From contig CAVVCH010000016.1 in the NCBI GenBank assembly GCA_963746605.1, forward strand, positions 1 through 64,000: a stretch of 64,000 nt of DNA, written 5' to 3'. This document shows positions 58,514-64,000 of this stretch, piece after piece. The DNA is from CAVQSS01 sp963746605. GTDB lineage: Bacteria; Desulfobacterota; RBG-13-43-22. The translations under genes and the position numbers were made by a program. The notes under the pieces were generated by a model. That model was not told the DNA's origin and made no database searches. It worked only from the letters and a program-made list of their open reading frames with translations. How positions within the stretch are numbered: position 1 is the first letter of the stretch; every line of letters begins with the position of its first letter.

Positions 58514-60829
58514 CTAAATTTTTTGAATTTTTACACGGGTGGCCCAGGAGATCGGTAACCCGCTCGCCGGGTCGATAATTTTATCCAACATCGGATAGGG
58601 ATTGGCTCCGCGATTTTTTAAGGTCGGATCAAAGGCCTCGTGGCCCATTCCCAGGGGAACGAAAATGATCTGAGGCATAGCCCCTTCAAACAATTGGACC
58701 CCCACACGAATGCTCCCACCCGCCGAAGCCAGTGTCACCCGGTCCCCTTGTTTCAGACCGAACTTTTTAGCGGTAGCGGGGTGAATCTGGGCCATAAGGT
58801 CGTTGGCCTTTAGGGTTTCCTCACCCAGATACTTGGTCATAAAAGGCGGATTGGGGAAATACCCATTTTGCAGCAGCATCAGGGACAAAGGTACCATCAG
58901 CAGCGAGTCTCCCCCACCGCTATAATAGGTAAAGCTTAAATCAATTTTTTCGGGTTCCTGCCGGAGAGCAGCCGGATAAAGGTCACTTTTCCCCAAGCCC
59001 GTGCCTCCGGTGTTTTCCAAATGATACCAGGCCCCCTCCCGGACCAGACCTTCCCAGAATTTTTCGAAGGATTCAAAAGAAGCAGAGCCGTATTTGCCGG
59101 CTTCCGGCACTGGACCGTCGGCCAGTCGGCCCTTTTTCGCCTCAAAAACGGTTTGGGCGCTCTTTTTGACCACGGCTTCCATATTTTCGAAGCCCAAGGC
59201 CTCCTGAATCGATCCGCCCAGTTCCTTGGCCAGGGAAATCAGAACATCCCCGGTGTTACGGTTTCCATGAAGGGGTGGTAACACCGGTTTGGCCAGGCCA
59301 TAAACCGGATAGGGCACCCCTGGAACCCCGTAAGCGTCATCCCAGCGCTCCAGGAAGGTCGGCGCCGGTAGGATCAGGTCGGCCAGTTGGGTGGTTTCAT
59401 CATAAAAAGAGGAAAAACTGACGATAAAGGGGATGTGCTCAACGGCAGCCTTAATCGCATCCTCCCCTAACATAAAAGCCGGATTGGCCTCGTGAAGCAT
59501 CAGGAGGTTGATCGGATAAGGTGTCTGCTGGGCTGCATTGCTGAAAAATTGGGTATAGTTGGGTTGTCCCGCCGGAAATTTGGAATTACCGACGCTGTCC
59601 AACCGAGGTTGCGCCAGCCCTTTCTCGGCTATGCCGTCCAAGGCCACCTTGGGCCAAGAAGCGGTCAGTCCGCCCTCGGGTTTTAAATAGACCCCGCCGC
59701 TGCGATTCACCGCCCCGATCAGAATGTTTAGGGTATAGATGGCCGCCCCCTCGGAAAAAGAAATGGCCAGTTCTCCTTTACCCTTCCCCATAAGGGCGAC
59801 CCCTTGTTTGGCGGAGGCGAAGTCCTTGGCCAGTTTTTCAATATCCGCAGCGGCCAGGCCCGTTATCTTGGCCACCTTATCCGGGGAGTATTTTTTATCC
59901 AGAACCTCTTTCAGGCCTTCCAACCCTGAAGTCCCCGACCGGATCGCCTCCTGATTAACCCAGCCCTTGGAAAGCATGACTTGGGCCACCCCCCAGGCCA
60001 GGGATCCCTCCGTCCCGGGTTTGACCGGCACCCATTCGTCAGCCAAAGAGGCCGTGGTAGAGGCCACGGATTCCACCTGGACTAATCTGGCCCTGCCGGC
60101 CTGGGGATCTTTTCTCCATTCCCGGTAAGCCTGGGCCACCCAGGTCGGAGTTCCCCACCCGTCCAATAATCCGGCGCCGAAGCTCAGGATATATTTGGCA
60201 TTGGGCAGATCGTAGGCCAAAGAGGAACGGGACCCGTACAGGGAGGCGGTAACCATCTCCTCCACGTCCCCCAGTCGCGGGGTTCGAATATAGTTAGGAG
60301 AACCGTAGCTTTTCATGAATCGGGCCATCAACGAGGATAGGCTTCCCTGGCCGCCGCGACCATCCAGGAGGACCGCTGTCTGGGTCTGGTTCTTCTGACG
60401 CAATTCCTTCAATCGTTTGCTCAAATCACCATAGGCCTCTTCCCAGGAGACCGGCAGCCAATCTCCCTTCCCGCGGGGACCGAAACGCTTCATAGGCCCT
60501 TTCACGCGGATATCTTCATGGTAAAGGTACTGCAGACCGGCCAGGCCCAGCGGACACAGCCCGCCCCGATTTACCGGATGGTTCGGTTGCCCTTCAATCT
60601 TTATCGCCCGCTTTTTTTCGATCAGCCGGACTTTGATGCCGCAGCCCCCCGGGCAAAGGAGGCAGATAGAATTCAGATAGGAGGATTCGCCGCTCTCGGG
60701 AATGGGGGCCCACCGCTGACTCCATTTGGCCACCTCATCCATGGGCACCCAGGGCAGGGGTGAAACCATGGTCCCCACCGCGCCCCCGACGATAAACTTC
60801 AGGAAATCTCTGCGATCAATGGTTGGCAT
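58514..60829 (-). CDS. qrcB: menaquinone reductase, molybdopterin-binding-like subunit
   Basis: 771 residues. Tat signal RRDFLKFIVGGAVGTMVSPL. Fe-S motif CLLCPGGCGIKV with CPLGLAGLQ downstream, DWLPVSWEEAYGDLSKRLKE, LPNAKYILSFGAGLLDGWGT, LPAPTFLERWDDAYGVPGVP and GDRVTLASAGGSIRVG (C-terminal domain). It is the large subunit of the DMSO reductase family; in Desulfovibrio QrcB the family member is reported to lack Mo, and nothing here shows a Cys/Ser/Sec Mo ligand. The first gene downstream of repeat D. Confidence 0.9.
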   Translation of the reverse strand: MPTIDRRDFLKFIVGGAVGTMVSPLPWVPMDEVAKWSQRWAPIPESGESSYLNSICLLCPGGCGIKVRLIEKKRAIKIEGQPNHPVNRGGLCPLGLAGLQYLYHEDIRVKGPMKRFGPRGKGDWLPVSWEEAYGDLSKRLKELRQKNQTQTAVLLDGRGGQGSLSSLMARFMKSYGSPNYIRTPRLGDVEEMVTASLYGSRSSLAYDLPNAKYILSFGAGLLDGWGTPTWVAQAYREWRKDPQAGRARLVQVESVASTTASLADEWVPVKPGTEGSLAWGVAQVMLSKGWVNQEAIRSGTSGLEGLKEVLDKKYSPDKVAKITGLAAADIEKLAKDFASAKQGVALMGKGKGELAISFSEGAAIYTLNILIGAVNRSGGVYLKPEGGLTASWPKVALDGIAEKGLAQPRLDSVGNSKFPAGQPNYTQFFSNAAQQTPYPINLLMLHEANPAFMLGEDAIKAAVEHIPFIVSFSSFYDETTQLADLILPAPTFLERWDDAYGVPGVPYPVYGLAKPVLPPLHGNRNTGDVLISLAKELGGSIQEALGFENMEAVVKKSAQTVFEAKKGRLADGPVPEAGKYGSASFESFEKFWEGLVREGAWYHLENTGGTGLGKSDLYPAALRQEPEKIDLSFTYYSGGGDSLLMVPLSLMLLQNGYFPNPPFMTKYLGEETLKANDLMAQIHPATAKKFGLKQGDRVTLASAGGSIRVGVQLFEGAMPQIIFVPLGMGHEAFDPTLKNRGANPYPMLDKIIDPASGLPISWATRVKIQKI

Positions 60830-60887
60830 ATTCCTATTCCTCGTGTTTTTACCTGGGTTAGGGTCTGTTCAGGTTCCAATTTATTGT

Positions 60888-61044
60888 AACCTCGCAAAAA
60901 GTCCAAAAACGACTTTCTGCTCGGCGGGGGAGGGTGCCTTGGCGACTCCCCCGCCATTTGAAGTGAATTCAAATGGTCCCACCCCTACCCCAGACCGGGG
61001 CTTATTCGCCCTCGGTCTGGTGACGGACTTCTGGCGAGTCCATC
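60888..61044. repeat. structured dispersed repeat, copy D
   Basis: Begins AACCTCGCAAAAAGTCCAAA and ends CTTCTGGCGAGTCCATCA, matching copy A (14941-15093). Hairpins: GGCGGGGGAG/CTCCCCCGCC, CCATTTGAA/TTCAAATGG and AGACCG-GGGC/GCCC-CGGTCT. It lies in the qrcA-qrcB gap and reaches the qrcA stop codon. Confidence 0.85.
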
Positions 61045-61624
61045 ATTTATGACAGACAAAGCAGGCGTTGCTTTTGCCTTTCTTTTGGTGGCAGGCTTCA
61101 CAGGTTTCCATCATCATCACTTCCGGAGCGTAGCCTGAAATCCACTTGTAGTTATATACCGGGTTCTTATCCGTTTTGCCGCCCACCATTTTATGACAAT
61201 CCGTACAGTTTTGTTTGGCCATTTTGACATGGGCCGCATGGGAGAAAAAAACATTGTCGGGCTGCTGGGAGTAGATCAACCAGGAAATATTTTTATTCTC
61301 TTTCTTTAGCTTCTCCGCCAACTTGATAAAGTCGGCTTCTTGCTTGGAACTGCCCTGCGCCGACTCGTGGCATTCCATACATTTGGCCAGGGGCGGGATT
61401 CCGGCAAAGGTGCCGTCCTTTCGGAAGGCATGGCAATCCTCACATTGCGCCCCGGCTCCCCCCTCCCCGTGCTTGAGATGGCTGAACTGTACGGGTTGGA
61501 CCTTCTTGCTGTGAATAAGTCCCGGGAAGATCAGCCAGCCTACTAGTAAGGAAGCTACGACCCCGACCCAGAAAAACATCCAGCCGCCCTTGGATTTTCC
61601 CTCTGTTTCCATCTCTTTTTCCAT
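61043..61624 (-). CDS. qrcA: menaquinone reductase, multihaem cytochrome c subunit
   Basis: 193 residues. An N-terminal membrane anchor (GWMFFWVGVVASLLVGWLIF), then five CxxCH sites (CEDCH, CMECH, CTDCH, CEACH, CFVCH). Desulfovibrio QrcA has six, so one is absent or altered here. It receives electrons from periplasmic type I cytochrome c3 after hydrogen or formate oxidation. First gene of qrcABCD. Confidence 0.9.
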   Translation of the reverse strand: MEKEMETEGKSKGGWMFFWVGVVASLLVGWLIFPGLIHSKKVQPVQFSHLKHGEGGAGAQCEDCHAFRKDGTFAGIPPLAKCMECHESAQGSSKQEADFIKLAEKLKKENKNISWLIYSQQPDNVFFSHAAHVKMAKQNCTDCHKMVGGKTDKNPVYNYKWISGYAPEVMMMETCEACHQKKGKSNACFVCHK

Positions 61625-61652
61625 AATCCCTGTCCTAATTTTATTATTTTAT

Positions 61653-61697
61653 AAAAAAACCCGATCCGGTCTATACGAACGTATAGTCCAGGTCGGG
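61653..61697 (-). terminator. terminator-like hairpin in the qrcA leader
   Basis: On the minus strand CCCGA-C-CTGG-A-CTATACG pairs with CGTATAG-A-CCGG-A-TCGGG (61697-61660), about 18 pairs with two mismatches, followed by seven T (61659-61653). It sits 29 bases before the qrcA ATG and downstream of the candidate promoter, so it may be an attenuator or the end of the Nudix transcript. Confidence 0.65.
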
Positions 61698-61789
61698 CCG
61701 ACAAATGGATAACCCCCTTGGTTCAATCGCAGGCATCTCTTATGGAGCACTTGTATAAAATGGGAATTATAAAGAATGAAAGTAACCAG

Positions 61790-61818
61790 TTAATACTTCC
61801 CACCCCCCCGTTTGTCAA
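61790..61818 (-). promoter_or_regulatory. candidate sigma-70 promoter of qrcA
   Basis: On the minus strand TTGACA (61818-61813), 17 bases, TATTAA (61795-61790): a near-consensus promoter. It would give a leader of about 160 nt containing the hairpin at 61660-61697. The -35 box overlaps the end of the Nudix gene. Confidence 0.6.
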
Positions 61819-62258
61819 GAAAAAATTTTGTTCTTCAGGTCAAAGGCTTTTTGAATAATTGGGCCGGTTCCCGGGGTTAGGCCCAAGTGCTCCAAGTCCT
61901 TCAAGGGGTAAAAAGCGGCTTCCAGGGCGTCGCTTCCTGCCCTTAACCGGCCTTGCACCAGCCGACAGAGATAATCAATCAGCACATAATGATAGAGAAT
62001 GTGATCCTGTTCGTCGGGGATTATCCGTTCAAAAACATCGACCCGACGCAGTGCTTCCACTTTCAGACCGGTCTCTTCCTCCGACCTCCCGGCAAACAGC
62101 CCGGACCAGGGTTTCCCCCAGTTGGACCACTCCGCCGGGGATGCTCCAATTTCCCCGGTCGGGGTCTTTTCCCCGGCGGACTAATAAAACCCGATCCTCT
62201 CGAAGACAATGGCCCCGACCCCGATGAAGGGCCGTTCGGGGTAACGTCGGTCATCCAT
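61815..62258 (-). pseudogene. Nudix hydrolase, two frameshifts
   Basis: ATG 62258 reads MDDRRYPERPFIGVGAIVFE, shifts near 62195 into DRVLLVRRGKDPDRGNWSIP, GGVVQLGETLVRAVCREV (Nudix box start, GxxxxxE...REV), then shifts near 62080 into EETGLKVEALRRVDVFERII (box end) and AAFYPLKDLEHLGL. Put together it is one ~147-residue Nudix enzyme, so only indels disrupt it. The family hydrolyses nucleoside-diphosphate derivatives. Confidence 0.7.
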
Positions 62259-62312
62259 ACTACGACCTCAGCCAAAAGACTATTCAGATTAATTATATGT
62301 CGGCAGCTACCT

Positions 62313-62987
62313 TTATGGCCGGCATAGACGGCAGGGGCTGAAGCCTCGGAAATAGGCGTCTTTCTTGTGTTTAAAAAGAATCAGGTTCCGGACCGCTATT
62401 TTTAGGCCGTCGACGCAATCCATTCGATGGAATTTCCTGGTTGCCCCCTGACCGCGGTATCCTGAATCGGACTCCTCCAAGGCTTTGCTCCAGATACCGC
62501 GCCGGTCGTCCATGGCTTCCCGCTGCCATTTCAACAGTTCTTCGAACTTCTCCGTGTTCGGCGCCTGGTAGAGCACGTGGGCCAGGCCTTTTTTAACCAT
62601 CTCCCCGTTAACCCACAGGCCATCTTTCAGGTAAACGCGGGCCAGCAGCCGCTGATAGCGATCCAGCCGTTCCGCTTCATATTCCAGGCGAACCTCCTGG
62701 CCTCGAACCAGTTGGCGATTGAAACGATGGGCCTCTTCGGCCAGGTATTCGCCTTTCCCCGGCCCTCCCCTTTCCGGCGAATCGATGCCCAGGTAGCGGA
62801 CCCGCCGGCCGTTTTCCAGCGTAATGGAATCCCCATCCTCCACGCTGGCCACCTTCTGCCACTCCGCTGGCGATTCCGCCCAAAGCGGGACGGGCAAAAC
62901 CAAAAAAACGGAGATAAGGGAAAGGAAAAGAAAAGGGCGGAACAGGGCAATCGGATGGTTACCGGAAAAATTTGGGGCAAAAGTCAT
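62313..62987 (-). CDS. exported thermonuclease-like (SNase) protein
   Basis: 224 residues from ATG 62987; an in-frame TTG at 63011 overlaps the previous stop. A signal peptide (PFLFLSLISVFLVLPVPLWA) is followed by the SNase OB-fold: SVEDGDSITLENGRRVRYLG, IDSPERGGPGKGEYLAEEAH, LVRGQEVRLEYEAERLDRYQ (catalytic Arg/Glu/Asp pattern), VNGEMVKKGLAHVLYQAPNT. The C-terminus has KFHRMDCVDGLKI and CRLCRP, a zinc-binding Ada-like tail. Translationally coupled to the upstream decarboxylase. Confidence 0.82.
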   Translation of the reverse strand: MTFAPNFSGNHPIALFRPFLFLSLISVFLVLPVPLWAESPAEWQKVASVEDGDSITLENGRRVRYLGIDSPERGGPGKGEYLAEEAHRFNRQLVRGQEVRLEYEAERLDRYQRLLARVYLKDGLWVNGEMVKKGLAHVLYQAPNTEKFEELLKWQREAMDDRRGIWSKALEESDSGYRGQGATRKFHRMDCVDGLKIAVRNLILFKHKKDAYFRGFSPCRLCRP

Positions 62988-63007
62988 GGAGCTTACAAGG
63001 CGGATGC

Positions 63008-63949
63008 TCAATTGTTTTTTTGCAGCGCGTGGCGAAAGTATTCGATGGTCAGGACCAGGCCCTCCTCCAGCGTCACTTCCGGGAACCAGCCCAATCGCTC
63101 CTGAGCCAAAGAAATATCCGGCTTCCGTTGGATAGGATCGTCCTGGGGCAGGGGGTTAAAAATAATCGGAGAAGATGAACCGGTCATGGCCTTCACTTTT
63201 TCGGCCAGGGACAGGATGGTGAATTCTCGAGGGTTCCCCAGGTTGACCGGGCCGGTAAAGACTTCCTGTTCCATCATACCCTTCAGCCCCCGCACCATAT
63301 CCGAGATATAACAAAAAGAACGGGTCTGCTGCCCTTTGCCGTAGACCGTCAACGGTTCCCCGCGCAGGGCCTGAATGATCAAATTGCTGACCACCCGGCC
63401 GTCGTCCAGAGCCATCTTCGGGCCATAGGTGTTAAAAATTCGCACCACCCGGATATCCACCCGGTGCTGCCGGTGATAATCCATCATCAGGGTTTCGGCC
63501 ACCCGCTTCCCTTCATCGTAACAGGCCCGGGGTCCGATGCAATTCACACTGCCCCGGTAGGTCTCGTCCTGGGGGTGCACCGCCGGGTCTCCGTACACTT
63601 CCGAAGTGGAGGCTTGCAGGATCCGGGCCTTGACTCGCTTGGCCAACCCGAGCATGTTCAGGGTGCCCATCACATTGGTCTTGACGGTTTTTACCGGATT
63701 GAATTGATAGTGGATGGGCGATGCCGGGCAGGCCAGATTATAAATTTGATCCACCTCCAGGACGATGGGGTTGATGATATCGTGCCGCAGCAATTCAAAA
63801 TGAGGGTTTTTCCTAAGATGAAGGATATTCGTCTTTGTTCCGGTATAATAATTGTCCAGGCAGATTACGTCATTTCCTTCTTCAAGCAACACTTCGCAGA
63901 GGTGACTCCCGATAAAGCCGGCACCCCCGGTAACCAGAATTTTCTTCAT
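63008..63949 (-). CDS. UDP-glucuronate decarboxylase (UDP-xylose synthase)
   Basis: 313 residues, SDR family. KKILVTGGAGFIGSHLCEVL, VICLDNYYTGTKTNILHLRK, QIYNLACPASPIHYQFNPVK, LQASTSEVYGDPAVHPQDET, catalytic Tyr-Lys in GPRACYDEGKRVAETLMMDY, RIFNTYGPKMALDDGRVVSN and KGQQTRSFCYISDMVRGLKG. The NPVKT and RACYDEGKR motifs are diagnostic of UXS over other epimerases. It makes UDP-xylose for surface polysaccharide. The stop overlaps the upstream TTG of the nuclease gene. Confidence 0.93.
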   Translation of the reverse strand: MKKILVTGGAGFIGSHLCEVLLEEGNDVICLDNYYTGTKTNILHLRKNPHFELLRHDIINPIVLEVDQIYNLACPASPIHYQFNPVKTVKTNVMGTLNMLGLAKRVKARILQASTSEVYGDPAVHPQDETYRGSVNCIGPRACYDEGKRVAETLMMDYHRQHRVDIRVVRIFNTYGPKMALDDGRVVSNLIIQALRGEPLTVYGKGQQTRSFCYISDMVRGLKGMMEQEVFTGPVNLGNPREFTILSLAEKVKAMTGSSSPIIFNPLPQDDPIQRKPDISLAQERLGWFPEVTLEEGLVLTIEYFRHALQKNN

Positions 63950-64000
63950 GCCATCCCCCCTAGCCCAATAATGATGAATGATGATAGCAGTATTGGCATG

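Overview
The window looks like two unrelated genomes joined in one contig. Bases 1 to about 8800 have very high GC content, G/C-ending codons and actinobacterial-type genes: an F420-dependent luciferase-like oxidoreductase, a TetR regulator, an SRPBCC protein, an isochorismatase-like hydrolase and a MacB-type ABC exporter. From about 8801 to the end the composition is moderate GC, and the gene content points to a sulfate-reducing or syntrophic Desulfobacterota (old Deltaproteobacteria). The evidence is a complete qrcABCD quinone reductase operon, a long SRP RNA, type IV pilus genes behind a sigma-54 promoter, and many dispersed hairpin repeats. The switch falls inside a truncated beta-lactamase-type gene that runs straight into a transposase fragment, as expected of a metagenome misassembly.

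Region by region. (1) 1-8800: actinobacterial segment in which most genes carry frameshifts. (2) 8802-13635: remnant of an integrative element lying against the 3' end of tRNA-Phe. It holds an IS fragment, a broken conjugation-type ATPase, a frameshifted replication-relaxation protein, a zinc-ribbon membrane protein, an excisionase-like HTH protein and a broken tyrosine integrase. (3) 13687-24363: core genes (tRNA-Phe, rsmE, prmA, larB, a B12-radical SAM gene, cca, ppdK). (4) 24456-27592: an eroded accessory island in which every gene is damaged (lipocalin-like protein, YhcG-type nuclease, CARF-type regulator, RecG-like fragment, PIN toxin and antitoxin). (5) 27629-32459: gdhA and the dTDP-sugar genes rmlD, rmlB and rmlA, without rmlC. 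(6) 33095-41473: a GspE/PilB-like ATPase with a zinc-ribbon tail, a nucleoside phosphorylase, recN, a cold-shock gene, and a minor-pilin/prepilin-peptidase cluster. (7) 41623-47767: yciO, sppA, rpsA, cmk, hisC, an HU/IHF gene and the SRP RNA. (8) 47945-54540: sigma-54 promoter and the pilMNOPQ operon with two exported proteins at its end. (9) 54643-56356: small accessory genes, including a DUF1573-like gene with an in-frame TGA followed by a bSECIS-like hairpin. (10) 56439-61818: the qrc operon with a promoter and a terminator-like leader hairpin. (11) 61815-63949: a broken Nudix gene, an exported nuclease and UDP-glucuronate decarboxylase.

Functionally, the Desulfobacterota part covers menaquinone-linked electron transfer (Qrc), envelope and pilus assembly split over two clusters, nucleotide-sugar synthesis, and translation-related housekeeping. 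Core genes are intact while accessory genes are frameshifted. The best leads beyond ordinary annotation are: a repeat of about 155 bp whose two copies show compensatory base changes in their hairpins and one of which splits qrcA from qrcB; the candidate selenocysteine codon; the qrcA leader hairpin; and the sigma-54 pilus promoter. No CRISPR array or intact new defence system was seen.
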